A stretch of DNA of 28,611 nt from NCBI GenBank assembly GCA_947374505.1, contig CANCCE010000008.1:1-28611 (forward strand), written 5' to 3'. Position numbers and translations under genes: made by a program. The notes under the pieces are model-generated. The model made no database searches and was not told the origin of the DNA. It was given only the letters and a program-made list of their open reading frames with translations. The first letter of the stretch is position 1. Each line of letters starts with the position of its first letter. Below, one piece after another: positions 7,594 to 14,604 of this stretch. The stretch is from Comamonadaceae bacterium. GTDB lineage: Bacteria > Pseudomonadota > Gammaproteobacteria > Burkholderiales > Burkholderiaceae_C.

Positions 7594-9658
7594 AGAGCTG
7601 ACGCTGCATTCGGCCCTGTGCCGCCGTGAGGCCGGGGCGTTTCAAAAAGCCATTCAATCCGGTGACGACGTGGTGGTCGCCTGCACCCAAGAAAAGCGTT
7701 TGTTTGCCGAACTCGGCAAAGAGACTGTTGGCGCGGTGTCGCCCATCAAGTTTGTGAACATCCGCGAGACCGGCGGCTGGAGCAAAGACGCTGCCAACGC
7801 CATGCCCAAAGTGGCTGCGCTGCTGGCCGCCGCGCATCTGCCGGATGCTGAACCAGTGACCACCGTGACCTATAAAAGCACCGGTCGCCTGCTCATCGTC
7901 GGCCCGGTTGACCAAGCTGAGCAAGTGGCGGCCATGCTGTCTGACACGCTCAGCGTGACGATTTTTGCGCAAGGTGTATCAGCCCAAAATGGCGCACTGC
8001 CACCTGCGCAAGAGCGCCAGTACCCGGTCATCAGCGGTGAGGCATTGCAGCTCAAGGGCTGGCTAGGCGCCTTCGAGTTGAACTGGAACAAAACCAACCC
8101 GATAGACCTCGACCTGTGCACCCGCTGCAACGCCTGCGTCGCCGTTTGCCCTGAAGGCGCAATTGACCTGAGTTACCAAGTTGACAGCAACAAATGCACC
8201 TCGCACCGCGACTGCGTGGCGGTTTGCAAAGTGGCTGGCGCAATAGACTTCACGCGCGCGCCACAAGCTTTGACAGAGGCCTTTGACTTGGTGCTCGACC
8301 TCGGCACCAAGCCACTGATCACGCTGCATGCGCCGCCGCAAGGCTATTTCGCCTTGCCGGGCTTTGTCGGTTTGGCCACGCCCGGTTTGCTGCCGACCGT
8401 GGTGAAGCTGCGCGACATGGTCGGGGAGTTTGAAAAACCCAAGTTTTTTGCCTACAAACAAAAAATCTGCGCCCACAGCCGCAACGAAACCGTCGGCTGC
8501 AATGCCTGCGTCGACATCTGCTCGGCAGGGGCGATCAGCAGCGAAAAGAACCGCCAGCAAATCAAGGTCAATCCGAACCTGTGCATCGGCTGCGGTGCCT
8601 GCACCACGGTCTGCCCGACGGGCGCACTGACCTACGCTTACCCGCGCGCTAGCGAACAAGGCGTTCGCCTGAAAACCTTGTTGAGCACTTACACCCGAGC
8701 CGGTGGTCAAGACGCCAGCTTGCTGTTCCACAGCCAAGGCAGCGGCCAACAAGCCATTGAAGCCTTGGGCCGTGCCGCGCAGTTGGGTTCAGCCCAAGGC
8801 GTGCCCGCCAGCATGATCCCGCAGGCCTTGTGGCACACCGCCAGCGTCGGCATCGACCTTTGGCTCAGCGCTATTGCGCTAGGCGCACGGCAAGTGGCGG
8901 TGCTGGTGACGGACGAAGAAGCGCCCGACTACCTGACTGGTTTGACCGCGCAAATGAAGGTCGCCCAAACCATTCTCACGGGGCTGGGTTACAGCGGCAC
9001 TCACTTTCATTTGGTCAAGGCGCCCGGTGCGCTGAATGCCCACAGCGTGGCCGCACTCGACGCCAGCTTGCAGGCGATTGGCAAAGCCAAAGCTGCCGGT
9101 CCTGCCGTTGCCGCGCGATTTGCGGTCGCACAAGAAAAACGCAGCACGCTCGACATGGCGCTCGACCATTTGATGACGCAAGCGCCCGCCCCGTTGCCTG
9201 AAGCCATTGAGCTGCCCGCGTTAGGTTCCCCTTTCGGCAGCTTGATCGTCAACAAAGACAGTTGCACGCTCTGCCTGAGCTGCGTCAGCGCCTGCCCGGC
9301 CAGTGCGCTGCAAGACAACCCCGAGTTGCCGCAGCTCAAATTCATCGAGAAAAACTGTGTGCAGTGCGGCCTGTGCGTCAGCACCTGCCCGGAAGACGCC
9401 ATCACCCTGCAGCCGCGCCTGCTGCTGACGTCTGTGCGCAAAGAGGCGAGGGTGCTGAACGAGACTCAGCCCTACGCTTGCATTCGCTGTGCCAAGCCGT
9501 TTGGCACGCTCAAGGCCATCGAGTCGATGTTGGGCAAACTCTCCGGGCACGCCATGTTTCAGGGCGCTGCGGCTGACCGTTTGAAGATGTGTGGCGACTG
9601 CCGCGTCATCGACATCTACTCGGCTGAGAATGAAATCAAAATCACCGACATCCGCTAA
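7520..9658 (+). CDS. Multi-cluster 4Fe-4S protein with HdrA-like N-terminus and MvhD-like segment
   Basis: Cytoplasmic 712-residue Fe-S protein, probably handling electrons or maturation for formate dehydrogenase; exact role unknown. ATG 7520 has AGGA about five bases before it. In order: an N-terminal Cys pattern C6-x-C8, C34, C55 with VVVACTQEKRLF and FVNIRETGGWS (about 1-90), which resembles the HdrA N-terminus; a Rossmann-like stretch at 122-151 (LLIVGPVDQ in place of GxGxxG); ferredoxin motifs C200/203/206/210 and C226/232/236, then C317/327/330/334 and C355/358/361/365; a segment at about 428-505 resembling MvhD/FlpD but without its cysteines; ferredoxin motifs C582/585/588/592 and C613/616/619/623; a final Cys4 (654, 657, 691, 694). 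The domain likenesses are from recalled family motifs. It is followed 31 bases later by torD. Confidence 0.85.
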   Translation: MTTLICDCNQTMPLKAQTLGAVLHEELTLHSALCRREAGAFQKAIQSGDDVVVACTQEKRLFAELGKETVGAVSPIKFVNIRETGGWSKDAANAMPKVAALLAAAHLPDAEPVTTVTYKSTGRLLIVGPVDQAEQVAAMLSDTLSVTIFAQGVSAQNGALPPAQERQYPVISGEALQLKGWLGAFELNWNKTNPIDLDLCTRCNACVAVCPEGAIDLSYQVDSNKCTSHRDCVAVCKVAGAIDFTRAPQALTEAFDLVLDLGTKPLITLHAPPQGYFALPGFVGLATPGLLPTVVKLRDMVGEFEKPKFFAYKQKICAHSRNETVGCNACVDICSAGAISSEKNRQQIKVNPNLCIGCGACTTVCPTGALTYAYPRASEQGVRLKTLLSTYTRAGGQDASLLFHSQGSGQQAIEALGRAAQLGSAQGVPASMIPQALWHTASVGIDLWLSAIALGARQVAVLVTDEEAPDYLTGLTAQMKVAQTILTGLGYSGTHFHLVKAPGALNAHSVAALDASLQAIGKAKAAGPAVAARFAVAQEKRSTLDMALDHLMTQAPAPLPEAIELPALGSPFGSLIVNKDSCTLCLSCVSACPASALQDNPELPQLKFIEKNCVQCGLCVSTCPEDAITLQPRLLLTSVRKEARVLNETQPYACIRCAKPFGTLKAIESMLGKLSGHAMFQGAAADRLKMCGDCRVIDIYSAENEIKITDIR

Positions 9659-9689
9659 ATCAAGTTCAGTTCAGTGAAGAAGTACCCGT

Positions 9690-10307
9690 ATGCAACCCGC
9701 CATCCTCATTCCGTCAACGCTTGACGAAGAAACTGCCCGCGCTGAGATCTACGGTCTGCTGGCAGCGCTTTTTTACACGGCTCCAACGCCGGCGTTGTGG
9801 GACAACCTGCGCGCTGCGGTCACCGAAGCACCGGCTGCTGGCGCTTTGTTAGAGGCCAGTTGGGGTGAGGTGGTGGCGACCGCCCGTACCATGTCTGTGG
9901 AAGAAGTTGCCGAAGAATACGACGCTCTTTTTGGCGGCGTTGGCAAACCGGCCGTGTATTTGTACGGTTCCCATTACCTGAGCGGTTTTCTGAACGAAAA
10001 GCCGTTGGCGGCACTGCGTGGCGACTTGGCAGCGCTCGGCTTGGATCGCGGTGATGAGATGTCTGAGACGGAAGACCACTACGCCTACGTTTGTGAGGTG
10101 ATGCGTTACCTGATTGCCGGTGAAGACGTTGAGGTGGCCAACCTGACCCGGCAGCGCGAGTTCTTCACGCGACATTTGCAGCCTTGGGCGCTGACCCTGT
10201 GCGAGGCCATCAGCGCGCAGCCGAAAGCGCGTTTTTACAAGAGTCTCGCCAGCTTCACACAGTCATTCACCAATGTTGAATCACAAGGATTTGACATGTT
10301 GGCCTGA
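9690..10307 (+). CDS. TorD/DmsD-family molybdoenzyme chaperone
   Basis: Cytoplasmic redox-enzyme maturation protein that typically binds the Tat signal of a molybdoenzyme and holds it for cofactor insertion before export. The 205-residue, Cys-free, helical sequence carries the family features EEYDALFGGVGKPAVYLYGSHYL (the Y..LF...P..ly.S.Y element) and EDHYAYVCEVMRYLI (the DH...E.M..L element). Length is normal for TorD proteins. The natural client is the Tat-exported alpha subunit encoded from 10762. It is the last gene of the accessory block. Its stop is followed by a strongly AT-rich region and a terminator-like hairpin, so the structural genes probably have their own promoter. It could also serve other Tat molybdoenzymes of the cell. 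Confidence 0.9.
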   Translation: MQPAILIPSTLDEETARAEIYGLLAALFYTAPTPALWDNLRAAVTEAPAAGALLEASWGEVVATARTMSVEEVAEEYDALFGGVGKPAVYLYGSHYLSGFLNEKPLAALRGDLAALGLDRGDEMSETEDHYAYVCEVMRYLIAGEDVEVANLTRQREFFTRHLQPWALTLCEAISAQPKARFYKSLASFTQSFTNVESQGFDMLA

Positions 10308-10492
10308 AGATCTCTATTTTCGTTATTAAAATAGTAAAAAAATTTAAATCGGTTTATATTTTAAATAACATTATGTAGCTGAACAGGCTACTTTTTTGTG
10401 ATTTCCTAGGGTTAATACTCTGTAAAGGTTATTTTGTGTCGTAGCATCCTATGCACTGAGATACCTATCTATTGATTGAGAGTGGAGAAAAT
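10308..10492. promoter_or_regulatory. AT-rich control region between accessory and structural formate dehydrogenase genes
   Basis: A 185-base gap that differs sharply in composition from its surroundings: 10 of 60 bases are G or C in 10321-10380. It begins with a perfect 7-base inverted repeat (CTATTTT 10314-10320, AAAATAG 10328-10334), contains poly-A and TTTAAAT tracts, then a terminator-like hairpin at 10375-10397. The stretch 10398-10492 probably holds the promoter of the fdh structural genes, but I could not pick a convincing -35/-10 pair, sigma-54 site or complete FNR box. GGAG at the end, five bases before ATG 10493, is the ribosome-binding site. Confidence 0.6.
10375..10397 (+). terminator. 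Putative Rho-independent terminator after torD
   Basis: GTAGC at 10375-10379 pairs with GCTAC at 10387-10391 around a seven-base loop, followed directly by six Ts (10392-10397). The stem is short (5 bp), so termination may be partial. Its position after torD and before the structural operon suits an operon end or a read-through control point. Confidence 0.6.
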
Positions 10493-10699
10493 ATGCAAGA
10501 CAGCCCATCTAAACCTTCGCGTCGGGGGTTCTTCTTCGGTGCAGCCGCCACCGGCGCCGCTGCTGCGGCGATCGTCGCTATGCCTGGCGTGACCTTGCCA
10601 GAGGCCGTAGAGGCTGAGCTGAAACCAGCGCCAGCCAATGGCGGCGGCTACACACTGTCTGAACACGTCAAGCGCTACTACAAGACCACGCGGCTTTAA
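10493..10699 (+). CDS. Formate dehydrogenase region small Tat-signal protein
   Basis: A 68-residue protein of the small family found next to formate dehydrogenase genes and known as 'formate dehydrogenase region TAT target' (TIGR02811-like). The twin-arginine motif SRRGFFFGAAATGAAAAAIVAM occupies roughly residues 9-30, followed by a short mature part that ends GGYTLSEHVKRYYKTTRL, the family's conserved tail. The start at 10493 is set by GGAG five bases upstream; the longer open frame from 10472 lacks such support. It is the first gene of the structural operon, 62 bases before the alpha subunit. Its function is not established. It may be a small accessory subunit or co-exported factor. Confidence 0.9.
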   Translation: MQDSPSKPSRRGFFFGAAATGAAAAAIVAMPGVTLPEAVEAELKPAPANGGGYTLSEHVKRYYKTTRL

Positions 10700-10761
10700 A
10701 ACGCAGCTTTAAGCGATCCAGACCTATCCCGGTCATTCCCTTTAACTTCCACGGAGAGCCC

Positions 10762-13740
10762 ATGCTGCTCACGAAAAAATCCCATGATGCCCAACGCGGC
10801 ATCGCTCACGCCGCCGGCCCCACACGCTTTGTGCAAAGCCTGTCACGCGGCCTGAGCAACGCCCTGCCGACCATGGACCGCCGCGCTTTTCTGCGCCGTT
10901 CCGGTCTTGGTGTGGGCGTCGGCTTGGCGGCCACCCAACTCACCTTGGTGAAAAAAGCCAAAGCGGCAGGCGCTGGCGCGGTCGGTGACGGCAGCGGCAA
11001 GCTGGTCGTCAAGCGCACTGTGTGCACGCATTGCTCGGTCGGCTGCGCGGTCGACGCGGTGGTTGAAAACGGCATCTGGGTGCGTCAAGAGCCGGTCTTC
11101 GACTCGCCGATCAATCTCGGCGCGCATTGCGCCAAAGGTGCCGCACTGCGCGAGCATGGTCACGGCGAGTTCCGCCTGCGATACCCCATGAAATTGGTCA
11201 ACGGCAAGTACCAGCGCATCAGCTGGGACGTCGCCCTGAATGAAATCAGCGCCCGCATGCTGGAGCTGCGCAAGACCAGCGGCCCTGACTCCGTGTACTG
11301 GGTCGGCTCGTCTAAACACAACAACGAACAATCCTATTTGCTGCGCAAGTTCGTCAGCTTCTGGGGCACCAACAACTGCGACCACCAAGCGCGCATTTGC
11401 CACTCGACCACCGTCGCTGGCGTCGCCAACACATGGGGCTACGGCGCCATGACCAATTCGTTCAACGACATGCAGAACAGCAAGGCGGCGCTGTACATCG
11501 GCTCCAACGCTGCTGAGGCGCACCCTGTCAGCATGTTGCACATGCTGCACGCCAAAGAAACCGGCTGCAAGATGATCGTGGTGGACCCGCGTTTCACCCG
11601 CACTGCGGCCAAGGCCGATCACCACATTCGCCTGCGTTCCGGCTCCGACATTCCTTTCTTGTTCGGCATGCTGTACCACATCTTCAAAAATGGTTGGGAA
11701 GATAAAAAGTACATCAACGACCGTGTTTACGGCATGGACAAGATCAAGGCCGAAGTGCTGGCCAAGTGGTCGCCAGAGAAGGTTGAAGAAGCCTGCGGCG
11801 TGCCGGAAGCACAGGTCTACATGGCCGCTGAGATCATGGCCAAGAACCGGCCATCCACCGTCGTCTGGTGTATGGGCCAAACCCAGCACACCATCGGCAA
11901 CGCCATCGTTCGCGCGTCCTGCATCTTGCAGTTGGTGCTGGGCAATATCGGTGTGTCCGGCGGCGGTACCAACATTTTCCGGGGTCACGACAACGTGCAA
12001 GGCGCGACGGACGTCGGCCCGAACCCTGACTCGCTGCCAGGCTACTACGGTCTGGCCGAAGGCTCTTGGAAGCACTTCGCCAAGACCTGGGGCGTTGACT
12101 TCGACTGGATCAAGGGTCGCTATGCATCGCCCGCCATGATGGGCAAGCCCGGTATCACGGTGTCGCGTTGGATTGACGGCGTGCTCGAGAAAAACGAGTT
12201 CATTGATCAAGACTCCAACCTGAAGGCCTGCGTATTTTGGGGCCATGCACCTAACTCGCAAACCCGCGGCTTGGAGATGAAACGCGCCATGGACAAGCTG
12301 GACTTGTTGGTGGTGATTGACCCGTACCCCTCCGCAACAGCGGCCATGGCCGCCATGCCAGGCAAGCCCGAGGACCTGAACCCGAACCGCGGTGTCTACC
12401 TGCTGCCAGCAGCCACGCAGTTTGAAACCAGCGGTTCTGTGACGGCCTCAAACCGTTCGCTGCAGTGGCGCGAAAAAGTCATTGAGCCCCTGTGGGAAAG
12501 CCGTTCTGACCACATGATCATGCATCAGCTGGCCGAGAAGTTTGGCTTTGCCAAAGAGCTCTCAAAGAACTACAAGATGCAAAAGGTCAAAGGCATGGAC
12601 GAGCCGATGCCAGAAGACATCTTGCGCGAAATCAACAAGTCCTGCTGGACCATTGGCTACACCGGTCAGACCCCTGAGCGTCTCAAAGCGCACATGAAAA
12701 ACATGCATGTGTTTGACGTCAAGACGCTGAAATCCAAAGGCGGTAAAGACAAAGAAACTGGCTATGACTTAGGCGGCGATTATTTCGGCTTGCCTTGGCC
12801 TTGCTGGGGCACGGCCGAGATGAAACACCCCGGTACGCCCAATCTGTACGACACATCGAAACACGTCATGGAAGGCGGCGGTAACTTCCGCGCCAACTTC
12901 GGCGTCGAGCGTGAAGGCGTTAACCTGCTGGCCGAAGATGGTTCGCACTCCAAAGGCGCCGACATCACGACCGGTTATCCTGAACTCGATCACGTGATGC
13001 TGAAGAAACTCGGCTGGTGGGACGAATTGTCGGAGCCGGAAAAACTCGCGGCTGAAGGCAAAAACTGGAAGACCGATTCTTCCGGCGGCATGATCCGTGT
13101 GTTCATGCAAAACCACGGCTGCTATCCATTTGGCAACGCCAAAGCGCGTGCCGTGGTGTGGAACTTCCCCGATGCGATTCCGCAGCACCGCGAGCCTTTG
13201 TATGGCAACCGGGCTGACTTGCAAGCCAAGTACCCGACGCACGACGACAAGAAAGCGTTTTGGCGCTTGCCGACCTTGTACAAGTCGATTCAAGACAAGA
13301 ACATCGCCGACAAAGTCCACGAAAAATTCCCACTGGTCATGACCTCCGGTCGCTTGGTCGAGTACGAGGGTGGCGGTGAGGAAACCCGCTCCAATCCTTG
13401 GCTGGCTGAGTTGCAGCAGGAAATGTTCATCGAGATCAACCCCAAAGTGGCGGCGGACAAAGGCATTCGCAATGGCGAGCGTGCCTGGGTCACCACACCG
13501 ACGGGTGCGCGTCTGAATGTTCAGGCCATGGTGACACCGCGGGTCGGACCGGACACGGTCTTCATGCCGTTCCACTTTTCGGGTCACTGGCAAGGCGCGG
13601 ACATGCTGGCTTATTACCCGACAGGCGCAGCCCCGATTGTGCGCGGCGAGGCGATCAACACGGCCACCACTTACGGTTACGACAGCGTGACGATGATGCA
13701 AGAAACCAAGACGACTGTTTGCAACGTCGAAAAGGCATAA
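10762..13740 (+). CDS. Formate dehydrogenase catalytic (alpha) subunit, Mo/W-bis-MGD, Cys type
   Basis: Oxidises formate to CO2 at a molybdenum (or tungsten) bis-molybdopterin guanine dinucleotide centre, on the periplasmic side after Tat export. The 992-residue precursor has a long n-region, then the Tat motif DRRAFLRRSG (from about residue 38) and a likely cleavage after KAKA. An N-terminal [4Fe-4S] site uses C88, C91, C95 and C123. The metal ligand is C213, followed by H214 (ARICHSTTVAG), where E. coli FdnG has selenocysteine. There is no internal TGA and no sign of a SECIS element. The C-terminal MGD-binding (MopB_CT) domain includes LVMTSGRLVEYEGGGEETRSN. GGAGAG precedes the ATG. The beta-subunit gene follows nine bases later. 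Confidence 0.97.
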   Translation: MLLTKKSHDAQRGIAHAAGPTRFVQSLSRGLSNALPTMDRRAFLRRSGLGVGVGLAATQLTLVKKAKAAGAGAVGDGSGKLVVKRTVCTHCSVGCAVDAVVENGIWVRQEPVFDSPINLGAHCAKGAALREHGHGEFRLRYPMKLVNGKYQRISWDVALNEISARMLELRKTSGPDSVYWVGSSKHNNEQSYLLRKFVSFWGTNNCDHQARICHSTTVAGVANTWGYGAMTNSFNDMQNSKAALYIGSNAAEAHPVSMLHMLHAKETGCKMIVVDPRFTRTAAKADHHIRLRSGSDIPFLFGMLYHIFKNGWEDKKYINDRVYGMDKIKAEVLAKWSPEKVEEACGVPEAQVYMAAEIMAKNRPSTVVWCMGQTQHTIGNAIVRASCILQLVLGNIGVSGGGTNIFRGHDNVQGATDVGPNPDSLPGYYGLAEGSWKHFAKTWGVDFDWIKGRYASPAMMGKPGITVSRWIDGVLEKNEFIDQDSNLKACVFWGHAPNSQTRGLEMKRAMDKLDLLVVIDPYPSATAAMAAMPGKPEDLNPNRGVYLLPAATQFETSGSVTASNRSLQWREKVIEPLWESRSDHMIMHQLAEKFGFAKELSKNYKMQKVKGMDEPMPEDILREINKSCWTIGYTGQTPERLKAHMKNMHVFDVKTLKSKGGKDKETGYDLGGDYFGLPWPCWGTAEMKHPGTPNLYDTSKHVMEGGGNFRANFGVEREGVNLLAEDGSHSKGADITTGYPELDHVMLKKLGWWDELSEPEKLAAEGKNWKTDSSGGMIRVFMQNHGCYPFGNAKARAVVWNFPDAIPQHREPLYGNRADLQAKYPTHDDKKAFWRLPTLYKSIQDKNIADKVHEKFPLVMTSGRLVEYEGGGEETRSNPWLAELQQEMFIEINPKVAADKGIRNGERAWVTTPTGARLNVQAMVTPRVGPDTVFMPFHFSGHWQGADMLAYYPTGAAPIVRGEAINTATTYGYDSVTMMQETKTTVCNVEKA

Positions 13741-13749
13741 GGAAAAAAT

Positions 13750-14370
13750 ATGGCTCGCATGAAATTTGTCTGTGACGCAGAACGCTGCATTGAATGCAAT
13801 GGTTGCGTCACCGCTTGTAAAAACGAACACGAAGTTCCATGGGGCGTCAATCGCCGCCGCGTGGTCACGCTGAATGACGGTGTGCCGGGTGAAAAATCGA
13901 TCTCGGTGGCCTGCATGCATTGCAGTGATGCACCTTGCATGGCGGTTTGCCCGGTCAACTGTTTTTACCGCACCGACGAAGGCGTTGTCTTGCACGACAA
14001 AGACGTTTGCATTGGTTGCGGTTACTGCTCTTACGCCTGCCCGTTCGGTGCACCGCAGTTCCCTTCGCAAGGCACCTTCGGTGTGCGCGGCAAGATGGAC
14101 AAGTGCACTTTCTGCGCCGGTGGTCCTGAGGCCAATGGCAGTCAAGCCGAGTTCGAAAAATACGGCCGTAACCGTTTGGCCGAAGGCAAGTTGCCGGCTT
14201 GCGCTGAAATGTGTTCTACCAAAGCCTTGCTGGCGGGTGATGGCGATGTGGTCGCTGACATTTTCCGCAACCGGGTGGTGCAACGTGGCAAGGGTGCTGA
14301 GGTCTGGGGCTGGGGCACCGCTTACGGTTCGCAGCAGGCCGGCCAGCCGCCAGTGAAGGGGGTTAAATGA
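13750..14370 (+). CDS. Formate dehydrogenase iron-sulfur (beta) subunit, FDH3 type
   Basis: Electron-transfer subunit that carries electrons from the alpha subunit to the cytochrome b subunit through four [4Fe-4S] clusters. The 206-residue protein shows the four Cys groups in order: CIECNGCVTAC, CMHCSDAPCMAVCP, CIGCGYCSYACP, and CTFC...C...C in the last domain (KLPACAEMCSTKAL). It is shorter than E. coli FdnH because it lacks the C-terminal membrane anchor, matching the FDH3 beta type. It has no signal peptide and is probably co-exported with the Tat-tagged alpha subunit. AAGGA lies shortly before the ATG. Its stop overlaps the ATG of the lipoprotein gene (ATGA), so the two are coupled. Confidence 0.95.
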   Translation: MARMKFVCDAERCIECNGCVTACKNEHEVPWGVNRRRVVTLNDGVPGEKSISVACMHCSDAPCMAVCPVNCFYRTDEGVVLHDKDVCIGCGYCSYACPFGAPQFPSQGTFGVRGKMDKCTFCAGGPEANGSQAEFEKYGRNRLAEGKLPACAEMCSTKALLAGDGDVVADIFRNRVVQRGKGAEVWGWGTAYGSQQAGQPPVKGVK

Positions 14371-14591
14371 TGATCCGCACTGCTCTGATTTTGGCTGCTT
14401 TGGTCGGCTTGGTGGCTTGCGGCGAAAAGCCCCAGACCACCACAAGCGCTAAGCGCGACACACCTGCGTTCCAAGGTACCAGCAACCCGTATAACGCCCC
14501 GGGCTGGACTGCGGGTGACAAAACGTCGTGGGAGCTTCATCTCAAAACGCGCGCTCAAAATTCGCAAAACGAATACAACCGCGTGAATTAA
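14367..14591 (+). CDS. Small lipoprotein in the formate dehydrogenase operon
   Basis: A 74-residue predicted lipoprotein with a signal peptide ending in the lipobox LVAC; Cys18 would be lipidated and the mature form would be only about 57 residues. The residue after Cys is Gly rather than Asp, so outer-membrane sorting is expected by the usual rule. The mature part is polar and probably extended (AFQGTSNPYNAPGWTAGDKTSW ... SQNEYNRVN). I recognise no domain. It overlaps the beta-subunit stop by four bases and ends 13 bases before the gamma-subunit gene, so it is embedded between two structural subunits and very probably made with them. It may be an extra subunit or assembly factor of the periplasmic complex. 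Confidence 0.78.
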   Translation: MMIRTALILAALVGLVACGEKPQTTTSAKRDTPAFQGTSNPYNAPGWTAGDKTSWELHLKTRAQNSQNEYNRVN

Positions 14592-14604
14592 AAGGGGAGT
14601 TTTA

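Noticed and set aside
10396..10471. Sigma-70, sigma-54 or FNR sites for the fdh structural operon
   Set aside because: TTGTGA and TTGTGT hexamers lack -10 boxes at proper spacing, no TGGCAC-N5-TTGC element is present, and only a half FNR-like TTGAT is seen.
11398..11400. Possible selenocysteine in formate dehydrogenase alpha
   Set aside because: The codon is TGC (Cys), not TGA, so the enzyme is of the Cys type and no recoding is needed.
10843..12261. 472-codon open frame on the minus strand
   Set aside because: Antisense to the alpha-subunit gene; no protein-like motifs, His/Val-rich shadow composition.
12769..14445. 558-codon open frame on the minus strand
   Set aside because: Antisense to the formate dehydrogenase alpha and beta genes, with no recognisable domain and composition typical of a shadow frame.
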